The position numbers and the translations under genes are program-made. From assembly GCA_902836725.1 (NCBI GenBank), contig CADFRV010000161.1, positions 1-5,988 on the forward strand: a stretch of DNA of 5,988 bases, given 5' to 3'. The notes under the pieces are model-generated. The model had not been told where the DNA came from. It made no database searches and saw nothing but the letters and a program-made list of their open reading frames with translations. Source of the DNA: Muribaculaceae bacterium (lineage in GTDB: Bacteria > Bacteroidota > Bacteroidia > Bacteroidales > Muribaculaceae). Positions 1 through 5,978 of the stretch are shown here, one piece after another (the first letter of the stretch is position 1; every line of letters begins with the position of its first letter).

Positions 1-186
1 CATCGACGCGGTTTCTCCTGCAGCAGTTATTTTCTGTGGCATCATTGCCACACCGGCAGCGGGAAAAGATCCCCCGCCGGCAAAGGCGTCTCCCAACGGG
101 AGCTTCTTCTGCTGCGTCTCAACCTCAAGAGCTGATGCGGCAAAAGCCAGCCACGCAGCCACAAATGTCAATAATGTTTTTTTCAT
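1..186 (-). CDS. Partial exported protein of unknown function (N-terminal 62 residues)
   Basis: This is the first 62 codons of a gene that runs off the left edge; I translated it by hand, and the frame is open from the ATG at 186-184 to base 1. The product begins MKKTLLTFVAAWLAFAASA, a typical Sec signal peptide with a lysine-rich start, a hydrophobic core and a likely cleavage after ASA at residue 19. No lipobox cysteine follows, so it should be a soluble periplasmic, outer-membrane or secreted protein. The visible mature part (LEVETQQKKLPLG, then a Gly/Ala-rich stretch with AGGGSFPAAG and a MMPQK segment) matches no family I recognise. Its start lies only 16 bp after the stop of the preceding gene, so it is very probably cotranscribed with it. 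No Shine-Dalgarno sequence is present; the upstream bases are A/T-rich. Being the next gene after a sorting-tail protein, it could be another cargo protein, but that is a guess from position only. Confidence 0.8.
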   Translation of the reverse strand, partial: MKKTLLTFVAAWLAFAASALEVETQQKKLPLGDAFAGGGSFPAAGVAMMPQKITAAGETASM

Positions 187-202
187 AATAGTGTATTATA
201 GC

Positions 203-886
203 TTATTTTACGACTATTTTTCCTGCCTTTCCGTCAAGGGTATATATATATATTCCGGTGGGAAGCCCTGCTGTAGACAGCACACCGCTCCCTTTGAGAG
301 TATCGCTTAAAACGCATGTGCCTGTCAGCGAATAGAGAGCAAAATCTCTGGTAGAATGAAGATCATACCTGATGGCACCATCGGTGAACGACACCCGGTC
401 GCTTATCACCACAGAGCTGACCGAAGCCGCCGACGGTCCCATTACCAGAGTGAACTCCACGGTATTTCCACCGGCTACCTCGGCTTTAAAAGTTGTAACC
501 ACGTCGGGTACCGCCGCACCTTCATATTCACCTTCCAGAAACTCGAACTCCAAATCAAGCTTCTGCCCTTTTCTCAGAGTGAGATTTTCCTTCACCACGC
601 TCTGGCCCTTCTCACATGTGCCCCCGGCACACATCTGTATATCCTGACCCGATGTGCATGTGGCCGTGATTGTAACCGCATTAGTAAAGAAATCACTTTC
701 CACAGACAGGCGCGGGTTCATGAGGATATCCCATACCCCGCTCTCATATTCCTCTGCCTGATAATCTTTAAAATACACTTTTGAGCCTGGCGTTATTTCC
801 GTATCCCCGATAAAGAACTTCAGATTTACGGCATATACCGACACTGTAGTCAGGCAAGCCAGTAATAATGCGTACAGTTTTTTCAT
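203..886 (-). CDS. Secreted cysteine-containing protein with T9SS type A-like C-terminal sorting domain
   Basis: The 227-residue product begins with a Sec signal peptide (MKKLYALLLACLTTVSVYA, probable cleavage after A19). A LLAC string ends at C11, but this is early for a lipobox, so I favour signal peptidase I. Residues 20-150 look like a beta-rich domain of unknown function with cysteines at 77, 86 and 91, the last two within CAGGTC. Residues 160-227 resemble a T9SS type A sorting domain: YSLTGTCVL around 185-193, LPTGIYIYTL around 208-217, and a basic end GKIVVK. In that family the tail directs a protein through the type IX machinery to the cell surface or outside, and is normally removed. 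The gene starts 31 bp after the Omp28-like gene and ends 16 bp before the next, so it sits inside the operon. The leader is A-rich without a Shine-Dalgarno. The N-terminal domain's role is unknown; the neighbouring CxxC proteins suggest, but do not show, that its cysteines form disulfides. Confidence 0.88.
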   Translation of the reverse strand: MKKLYALLLACLTTVSVYAVNLKFFIGDTEITPGSKVYFKDYQAEEYESGVWDILMNPRLSVESDFFTNAVTITATCTSGQDIQMCAGGTCEKGQSVVKENLTLRKGQKLDLEFEFLEGEYEGAAVPDVVTTFKAEVAGGNTVEFTLVMGPSAASVSSVVISDRVSFTDGAIRYDLHSTRDFALYSLTGTCVLSDTLKGSGVLSTAGLPTGIYIYTLDGKAGKIVVK

Positions 887-917
887 ACTTTATTTTATTC
901 CGTTTTAGTTTGACATT

Positions 918-1727
918 TCATTCCTCCGGCGCGTCACACACGACCTTACATCTGGCCACCTGGGCCACACTGCCGTCAGCCATCCGTATGAACGCCACGA
1001 TAGACAGATTAGTCGGTACCCATTTCTCTTTTTCAGTATCGCGTATCTCTGTGACGAATTCGAGACTTTTGTGTATGTTGGCCTGGAGGCTCACACTTTC
1101 GCCATCCACACCGTTCACACACGCGCGATACACATGGTTATGGACGTAATCAGATATCAGCCCTTGTTCCTTGTCAACCTGACGTGCGACTATCCCGTCC
1201 TCTATCACCCACACATACATGGTTCCGTTCATGTTTTCCTTGGGACGGATGACACACCCGATATCAATTGTGCCTGCAGCCACATCGGCTGTGGCCGAAA
1301 GATCCAGGGAAACATTCGCATCACGTTTAAGCTCCTCGCGCACAGCATCGCTCCATTCCCCGGGATTCAGCGCGCCCCCTCTTCCGTTTACCACACCTTT
1401 GGGCCATTCGTCAATCCCGTATCTGTCATTATACGTATTGCCCTCGGGCTGCATCAGCCCGGGACGCCGGGCAGTACACGAGATACCGAAATCACCGGCA
1501 TGTATGCTCACAGGTATCAAAGCATCGGGATACTGTTTTACAAGCACGTCGATCTCCTCGTGGGCTGCGGGACAGTTCACACAGTTCTGACCGGTAAAAT
1601 CCTCAAGCAGCACACACCGCAAAGGAGTCACGCTGTCTATCGGTATGAACCGCTCGGTCTCGTCGATATCCGAGCAAGCGGCCAGAACCGGAGCTATGCA
1701 AAGCGACAGAAATATTTTCCTTATCAT
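918..1727 (-). CDS. Omp28-like outer-membrane lipoprotein with thioredoxin-like CVNC motif
   Basis: The 269-residue product starts with a lipoprotein signal (MIRKIFLSLCIAPVLAAC; lipobox LAAC, lipidated cysteine C18). The mature end CSDIDETE is rich in acidic residues, which in Bacteroidetes can mark lipoproteins for surface display; this is an inference. Residues 38-60 (LLEDFTGQNCVNCPAAHEEI, with the CxxC pair C49/C52) are characteristic of the Omp28-related family, named after a Porphyromonas gingivalis outer-membrane protein. WPKGVVNG at 108-115 sits where a thioredoxin fold would carry its cis-proline loop, here P109. Residues 135-269 are probably a beta-sandwich-like C-terminal region with further cysteines (158, 203, 260, 264). 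A redox or adhesin-like role at the cell surface is possible; the substrate is unknown. It lies 79 bp after the DUF6029-like gene and 31 bp before the 227-aa cargo gene. Uniquely here it has a clear Shine-Dalgarno (AAGGAG, 8 nt before ATG), which supports this start. Confidence 0.9.
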   Translation of the reverse strand: MIRKIFLSLCIAPVLAACSDIDETERFIPIDSVTPLRCVLLEDFTGQNCVNCPAAHEEIDVLVKQYPDALIPVSIHAGDFGISCTARRPGLMQPEGNTYNDRYGIDEWPKGVVNGRGGALNPGEWSDAVREELKRDANVSLDLSATADVAAGTIDIGCVIRPKENMNGTMYVWVIEDGIVARQVDKEQGLISDYVHNHVYRACVNGVDGESVSLQANIHKSLEFVTEIRDTEKEKWVPTNLSIVAFIRMADGSVAQVARCKVVCDAPEE

Positions 1728-1735
1728 ATCATTTT

Positions 1736-1741
1736 CTCCTT
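1736..1741 (-). promoter_or_regulatory. Shine-Dalgarno-like ribosome binding site of the Omp28-like gene
   Basis: Minus-strand AAGGAG lies 8 nt before the ATG at 1727-1725, an optimal spacing. Bacteroidetes rarely rely on such sites, and none of the other starts in the window has one, so this start may be translated more efficiently or independently of the upstream cistron. That effect is an inference from the sequence. Confidence 0.6.
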
Positions 1742-1806
1742 ATATAATCATACATGTAAATAAACCGGTTTTGAACCGCTACCTACATCTGATCTTTCTG
1801 AAATTG

Positions 1807-3465
1807 TCAGAACGTATACGCGTAGGCCAGCTGGAAACCGCGCGTCGCCGGTATGCGACGGCAAACTCCCCCAGAACAATTGAACCCCTCGCGGGTACGT
1901 CCGTAACTTAACATTAGTCTGTTGGACCGATAATTACCTGTGACGCCGAAATTGTAATAATGGAGGCCGGTCTCGCCACAGTTCCACATATCGCTCGCCA
2001 CTACCATCAGATGGGGAGCCACCGACAGTTCCACCAGTCCGAAAAGCCAGTCGCCTTCATCCTGACAGGTGTGGAGATACTGCAATTCATTGCGGAAGGT
2101 AAACCTGTTGTCGATCTTCCATTTAGTCTCCACAACGAATATATTCGACTTGATGCGTCCCCCTTTCCCTTCAATGACCGTCTTGTTATACATCTGGTTC
2201 ATGTACATGAAAGTCTGGTTGACACTCTGTGACCATTTTTTCTCGACCTGCAGGTTTACATCATGGTAATATGCCTCCCCCATACCGAAAAACGAGGCGT
2301 CGGAACCATTGGTGCCGATAAGGGTGTTACCTAACAATGGTGCGGGGTATTTATGATCCAGTCCACGGATATAGCTGATATTCAGCTTTATTTTGGTGCC
2401 GTAGCGTCCGCCGAGCAAGGTGCGCCGCTTGAAATTGTAGGCGAACACACCCTGGAAAGCCCATTCACCCGGAGCCGCCTGTGTGGCATAAGGATAAAGG
2501 GCGGGCAACGCATATGTGTGCAGATACGAGAAAGCCGGCATATTGTTTATAAAACATGAGGTGCCGGACATCATGCGGCGGCTTCTGAAAGCCATGTTCT
2601 CGCTTCGCTTGGCCTGAAACAGGGCGCTTATCCCCTGCCTCGACCATGATGCGCTCAACATCACTGCGGTGCCCTTGCCATAGGTATAATCATTGTCAAA
2701 CGACGGATCCTGTCCTTTCCATGCAAATTCCCCCAGGATATCGAAATCTCCTTTCCTGAAATGGGAACGCAGATCGAAAGCGCTCACATTCTTTGGTACA
2801 TTGAGCCGGTAGTCGACCCCTGATATTGTCTGTCCTTCTGTCGACTCATTCTTAAGCACATAGGATGCACCGAAGATCCAACTCAGATTACGTCCGCGCA
2901 GTCTGGGGAATATCTGCTCCAGGGAAAGCTCTGCGTCAGCCCCGTATATTTTTGATGAGGTCTGCCACTCCCAGTAGCGGCGCTGCACACCGCCGAGCGC
3001 CGTCAGTCTGAGACCGGGAACCGCCGTAACTCTCAGGCGTCCTCCACGCAACGCGTTGTCAATGCCGAGCGACCTCTCCTCATACGTGCGCAAAATGAAA
3101 CCGCTGCCGAACTGCTCGTAAAAGTCGCCTGCTGTCAGTTCAAATCCCTTAAAGCGTCCTTTCGCATATATATGCGGCACGCCCCAGCCGTTAAAATCCT
3201 TCTCATAGCCAGGCATCGGCCATTTCATGAATTCCAGACGTGCGCCGGCATCCACATAACGGCTGATAAGATTCAGATCAGCATAAGTATTGAAGAGCAC
3301 ATCGTGGTCATACTTGCCGGTATTGATAGCGGCATCCTCTTTAGGAAGCAACGCGTCGGCCTGTACGCTTCCATGAAAAGCCACACCGTCATCCCCGCCT
3401 ATATTGAATGCAGCCGCATTCATGGAACACAGCGACACCGCCAAAAACAATCTGCTGAATTTCAT
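1807..3465 (-). CDS. DUF6029-like putative outer-membrane beta-barrel protein
   Basis: The product is 552 residues from the ATG at 3465. A signal peptide (MKFSRLFLAVSLCSMNAAA, cleavage after A19) is followed by alternating polar and aromatic/hydrophobic strands throughout, and the chain ends in AYAYTF. A terminal aromatic residue is the usual outer-membrane barrel signature. GDFYEQFGSGFILRTYEERS at about 113-132, followed by LGIDNALRGGR, is a pattern I associate with the Bacteroidetes DUF6029 family, whose function is not established. Near the end CSGGVC (residues 530-535) precedes RRIPATRGF; single cysteines occur at about 304, 467 and 496. A GTG one codon earlier (3468) would also be in frame; I prefer ATG because it gives the compact TGATG stop/start overlap with the TlpA-like gene and needs no rare start. 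This implies translational coupling and makes a functional link with that thioredoxin-like protein likely. Barrel placement is inferred from composition and the terminus; the partner or substrate is unknown. Confidence 0.87.
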   Translation of the reverse strand: MKFSRLFLAVSLCSMNAAAFNIGGDDGVAFHGSVQADALLPKEDAAINTGKYDHDVLFNTYADLNLISRYVDAGARLEFMKWPMPGYEKDFNGWGVPHIYAKGRFKGFELTAGDFYEQFGSGFILRTYEERSLGIDNALRGGRLRVTAVPGLRLTALGGVQRRYWEWQTSSKIYGADAELSLEQIFPRLRGRNLSWIFGASYVLKNESTEGQTISGVDYRLNVPKNVSAFDLRSHFRKGDFDILGEFAWKGQDPSFDNDYTYGKGTAVMLSASWSRQGISALFQAKRSENMAFRSRRMMSGTSCFINNMPAFSYLHTYALPALYPYATQAAPGEWAFQGVFAYNFKRRTLLGGRYGTKIKLNISYIRGLDHKYPAPLLGNTLIGTNGSDASFFGMGEAYYHDVNLQVEKKWSQSVNQTFMYMNQMYNKTVIEGKGGRIKSNIFVVETKWKIDNRFTFRNELQYLHTCQDEGDWLFGLVELSVAPHLMVVASDMWNCGETGLHYYNFGVTGNYRSNRLMLSYGRTREGFNCSGGVCRRIPATRGFQLAYAYTF

Positions 3466-3959
3466 CACTTGGTCTTGCCCAGATTACGGATTGTCTCAAT
3501 TATCTCGCTCTCAGAACCGTCGGTATACCCCGAATGTGACATCACGACCTTACCCTGGCCGTCAAGCACAAGAACATGAGGAACCACCTGCAGCCCCATA
3601 GCCTTGAAAAACTCGCTGTTGGGATCAAGCAGCGTCTCATATTCCCACCCCTCGGCATTGACAAGAGGTCTTACCTTCGACGAATTCTGCGCATCGTCGA
3701 TACTTACTATATACATTTTCACCCCGGTCTCGTCCTGCCAGTCGGGATATACCTCGGCTATGGCTTTAAGCTCCCTGAGGCACGGCTTGCACCACGTAGC
3801 GAAGAAACTTATGATCACAGGCTTGCCATTGTTCGAGATTTTTGATGTATTTACAGTGCGCCCGTTGATATCCTTCAGCTGAACGGAAGGAAGCTGTGCA
3901 GAGACCACGGGAGCCCACAAAAGCAGCCCCAGTAACAGAGTAAGTATACGATTCTTCAT
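3465..3959 (-). CDS. TlpA-like exported thiol-disulfide oxidoreductase (thioredoxin fold)
   Basis: The 164-residue product has a signal peptide (MKNRILTLLLGLLLWAPVVSA, cleavage after A21), placing it in the periplasm. The core is a TlpA/ResA-type thioredoxin fold: LKDINGRTVNTSKI (28-41) is the typical lead-in, then PVIISFFATWCKPCLREL with active-site cysteines C57 and C60, YIVSIDD (73-79), and the cis-proline loop QVVPHVLVLD with P127. Family members reduce or exchange disulfides on exported proteins; the substrate here is not known, though the cysteine-bearing products of the next genes are obvious candidates. I chose the ATG at 3959-3957. An in-frame start at 4061 would add 34 residues lacking a signal peptide and encoded across two RNA hairpins, so I reject it. 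The stop overlaps the start of the DUF6029-like gene by one base (TGATG). No Shine-Dalgarno is present; the leader is A-rich. Confidence 0.93.
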   Translation of the reverse strand: MKNRILTLLLGLLLWAPVVSAQLPSVQLKDINGRTVNTSKISNNGKPVIISFFATWCKPCLRELKAIAEVYPDWQDETGVKMYIVSIDDAQNSSKVRPLVNAEGWEYETLLDPNSEFFKAMGLQVVPHVLVLDGQGKVVMSHSGYTDGSESEIIETIRNLGKTK

Positions 3960-3993
3960 TGTATCTATATTTGGATTTTTTTTACAGGATAGT

Positions 3994-4024
3994 GGCGACG
4001 CATCTGATAACCAGACGCATCGCC
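3994..4024 (-). other. Stem-loop in the leader of the TlpA-like gene
   Basis: Arms at 3994-4006 and 4012-4024 (13 bp each) flank a 5-nt loop. In plus-strand RNA two positions would be C-A or A-C mismatches, but in minus-strand RNA both become G-U wobbles, giving an uninterrupted 13-pair stem. No U-tract follows on the minus strand (an A-tract comes instead), so it is not a classic intrinsic terminator. It could stabilise or delimit the upstream mRNA or affect translation of the TlpA-like gene about 35 nt downstream. Confidence 0.6.
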
Positions 4025-4034
4025 TTATAAAGCA

Positions 4035-4058
4035 GGACACCCGGGATGCCGGGTATCC
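4035..4058 (-). other. GC-rich stem-loop after the 571-aa gene
   Basis: Arms at 4035-4044 and 4049-4058 (10 bp each) enclose a 4-nt loop. The single mismatch on the plus strand (C-A) is a U-G wobble in minus-strand RNA. The downstream minus-strand sequence is UGCUUUAU, a poor U-tract, so it may be a weak or partial terminator or an mRNA 3'-end stabiliser that lowers read-through into the TlpA-like gene. It starts 16 bp past the stop codon. The adjacent 4058-4067 is a perfect 10-bp palindrome (CCATGCATGG) of unknown meaning. Confidence 0.5.
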
Positions 4059-4074
4059 CATGCATGGAGCGGTA

Positions 4075-5790
4075 TTATTTCACAGCCTTTGCAACTACTG
4101 AGCTGCCGTCTGCGAAAGTAGCCTTAACGATATAGATGCCCTTTGACAGGTCACATGCTACAGTGGAATCGGGATCGGACACACGGAGTACGCATGTGCC
4201 TCCCACTTCGAATACAGCCAGATCAACCACACCGGTTCCTACTGTAAGATTGCCGTTGGCGTCAAAAGCTACTGTGCCTTTTTTGTCAGCCTCCATAATG
4301 TTCACACCTCCGGCGTCGCGGAAATCGAACAGGTAGCTTTCAGGAGTATAGTCACCCCAGTTGGTCTGTGTCCAGGAAGCGATCACGCTCAAATCGCGTG
4401 AAGCCACAGGAAGGCCGGTATACATTTCGTTCTTGATGACAACAGTCTCGGTCTCCCAGTCGTAAACCTCAGTCTCATGGGTCAGATTGAGATCCACCCA
4501 TTCCTTGATAGCCTCGCCTTTGGCACATAGATAGTCATACAGGCTTGTTTCCTCGCCGTCTTTCAGAAGATATCCGTTGAAACATCCTGAATTCTGATCG
4601 GTTTCCACCGCCAGTACATAATCGCCACCCCATGCTTTCACACTGAGTGACCTGCCTTCATATTTGGTGATCGCATCATCCTCCGTGCTCATTACCCATA
4701 CATGGTCGATAGTCACAGGGAACCATGCATTAGGATCGGAATCATCCTCTTTGGAATTTGACATGGCAAAGAATTTGCCGTCCGGGCTCAATGCCATCTG
4801 ATTGAACTCGAAATTTGGAGAAGCCTCAACAATATCCCAGTATGCTGTATCGAAAGCATCATACTTTACATTCCATTCTTCCAACGCAATCTTATACGCG
4901 GCGTCGGCATCCTGATATTCCGCACGTTTGGCCTCTGTCATAAAATCCACATAATCCGGATAGAGCGCGGAGTCATAGCCTGACGCCACCCATTTGTCAT
5001 ATGCTTCCTGATACGCTGCCAGTCCGCTCTCATCCAGATAACTCTTGGGATCAGGCATTTCGGGTGATTCGCCGGGGTTCTCCGGCATAACTATATGATC
5101 CGGATTCATCAGATGGTCAGTAGGCAGTGAATAGCTCCATTCGCCGTCTGTGCCCTGAGCATACACAATAGGATACAGGAAAGCACCACGGCAGTCTACG
5201 ATCTGACCCACGACAACGCGACCATCATCGCTGATTGCTACCGCAGTAATGTATTGCGGCGCACGGCCGGTAAAATCAAGCTCCGGATGTGGCAGAACCA
5301 CATAATCGCCATAGCTTCCGTCTGCCTGGCGGTCCCAGACTGCAGGCACAATCATTGTGACATCATCAAGCGTCGTTTGCACCAGCCCCAGATTACCGCA
5401 TATGCGTCTTCCGTCAGGCGTGATGCCGTTAGCACAACTGTTGGCATTCTTGGCCTCACCTATTTTCAAAGATTTCCACTCGCCGTTCTCCAAATAGGTG
5501 GCATCGGAATTCGTTTCAGTCGAACATACAAGAATGCCATTGTCGCTCAACGTATTGCCTAAACCGAGGGTGTAATAGGGGGTGCCCATGTCGCCGGCTT
5601 CGAAAACCGTTTGCTCACCTGTATCAAGATTGAACAGGACTACAGTTCCATAGACCTCAGATGCGGCCCACTTTCCATTGGGAGACACATTCTGTATCGC
5701 TGTGTTGCTATAGAAAGAAGGCTCTTTCAGCTCCGCCCCGGAGACAGCCATAGCTGTAGTGGCGGCTGATAAAAGTAACGATTTCTTCAT
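4075..5790 (-). CDS. Secreted SxDG-repeat (propeller-like) protein with T9SS-like C-terminal sorting domain
   Basis: The 571-residue product begins with a signal peptide (MKKSLLLSAATTAMAVSGA, likely cleavage after A19). It then shows recurring motifs: NVSPNGK (34), TLSDNGI (80), GITPDGR (122), AISDDGR (185) and ALSPDGK (333). These S/T-x-D/N-G turns resemble those of beta-propeller-like or HAF-type extracellular repeats; an exact family is not certain. Between the fourth and fifth motifs, about residues 223-325 form a Tyr/Asp/Glu/Ala-rich, probably helical insertion. The end (about 515-571) resembles a T9SS type A sorting domain, with LAVFEVGGTCVLRV, LSKGIYIVKATFADGSSV and the basic finish VAKAVK. 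The protein is therefore probably exported to the cell surface or outside; its ligand is unknown. The promoter lies about 90 bp upstream. A 115-bp gap with two stem-loops separates it from the TlpA-like gene, so it may be expressed partly on its own. The leader lacks a Shine-Dalgarno and is A/T-rich. Confidence 0.88.
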   Translation of the reverse strand: MKKSLLLSAATTAMAVSGAELKEPSFYSNTAIQNVSPNGKWAASEVYGTVVLFNLDTGEQTVFEAGDMGTPYYTLGLGNTLSDNGILVCSTETNSDATYLENGEWKSLKIGEAKNANSCANGITPDGRRICGNLGLVQTTLDDVTMIVPAVWDRQADGSYGDYVVLPHPELDFTGRAPQYITAVAISDDGRVVVGQIVDCRGAFLYPIVYAQGTDGEWSYSLPTDHLMNPDHIVMPENPGESPEMPDPKSYLDESGLAAYQEAYDKWVASGYDSALYPDYVDFMTEAKRAEYQDADAAYKIALEEWNVKYDAFDTAYWDIVEASPNFEFNQMALSPDGKFFAMSNSKEDDSDPNAWFPVTIDHVWVMSTEDDAITKYEGRSLSVKAWGGDYVLAVETDQNSGCFNGYLLKDGEETSLYDYLCAKGEAIKEWVDLNLTHETEVYDWETETVVIKNEMYTGLPVASRDLSVIASWTQTNWGDYTPESYLFDFRDAGGVNIMEADKKGTVAFDANGNLTVGTGVVDLAVFEVGGTCVLRVSDPDSTVACDLSKGIYIVKATFADGSSVVAKAVK

Positions 5791-5876
5791 TCAGAAATAT
5801 TTTAAAGGTTAAAGATACTGATGCAATTGCAGATTAACAAAGGAAAATGCATTTCTTAAAAACACAAATGCACGTG

Positions 5877-5907
5877 CAAATGTATGTAAAAGAATTCAAT
5901 TAGCAAA
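5877..5907 (-). promoter_or_regulatory. Bacteroidetes-type housekeeping promoter (-33 TTTG, -7 TAnnTTTG)
   Basis: Minus-strand TACATTTG (5877-5884) matches TAnnTTTG exactly, and TTTG (5904-5907) lies 19 nt upstream, within the known Bacteroides spacing. Transcription should begin near 5870, leaving a leader of about 80 nt before the ATG at 5790. It sits just after the terminator of the preceding gene and faces the 571-aa gene. No comparable match was seen in the other gaps between genes, so it may drive the whole cluster. Confidence 0.85.
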
Positions 5908-5931
5908 CATAAAATAAAGAAAAAAGAACAC

Positions 5932-5978
5932 AAAAAATGCCGGTATGCCGAAAACAGACCTGTTTCAGCACACCGGCA
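5932..5978 (-). terminator. Intrinsic terminator of the gene beyond the right edge
   Basis: Arms at 5938-5957 and 5960-5978 form a long stem around TGCCGGT and its complement, with one bulged base. Two plus-strand mismatches become G-U wobbles in minus-strand RNA. On that strand the stem is followed directly by six U residues (A-run at 5932-5937 on the plus strand), then further U-rich sequence. The plus strand has no U-tract after the stem, so it acts on minus-strand transcripts only. The gene it ends is outside the window. Confidence 0.85.

Noticed and set aside
356..784. A 142-codon plus-strand frame opposite the 227-aa gene, and similar plus-strand frames opposite the other genes
   Set aside because: They are antisense to well-supported genes, have compositions rich in His, Arg and Ser typical of shadows, and carry no promoter or plausible start context.
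848..886. Lipoprotein signal in the 227-aa protein (LLAC ending at residue 11)
   Set aside because: The cysteine falls too early, inside the hydrophobic core, and a good signal peptidase I site (VYA) follows at residue 19.
1766..1778. Small inverted repeat CGGTT-3 nt-AACCG between the DUF6029-like and Omp28-like genes as a terminator
   Set aside because: The stem is only 5 bp with a 3-nt loop, and the following minus-strand bases (GTTTATTTA) are not a good U-tract.
2465..2647. A 60-codon minus-strand frame inside the DUF6029-like gene
   Set aside because: It lies wholly inside the barrel gene in another frame, has no signal or recognisable motif, and fits a chance frame.
3960..4061. Upstream in-frame start at 4061 extending the TlpA-like protein by 34 residues
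   Set aside because: The extension would bury the signal peptide internally and run across two RNA stem-loops; the ATG at 3959 gives a normal exported TlpA-like protein.
4058..4067. Perfect palindrome CCATGCATGG as an operator
   Set aside because: A single 10-bp palindrome next to a stem-loop, far from the only clear promoter, is not enough to call a binding site.
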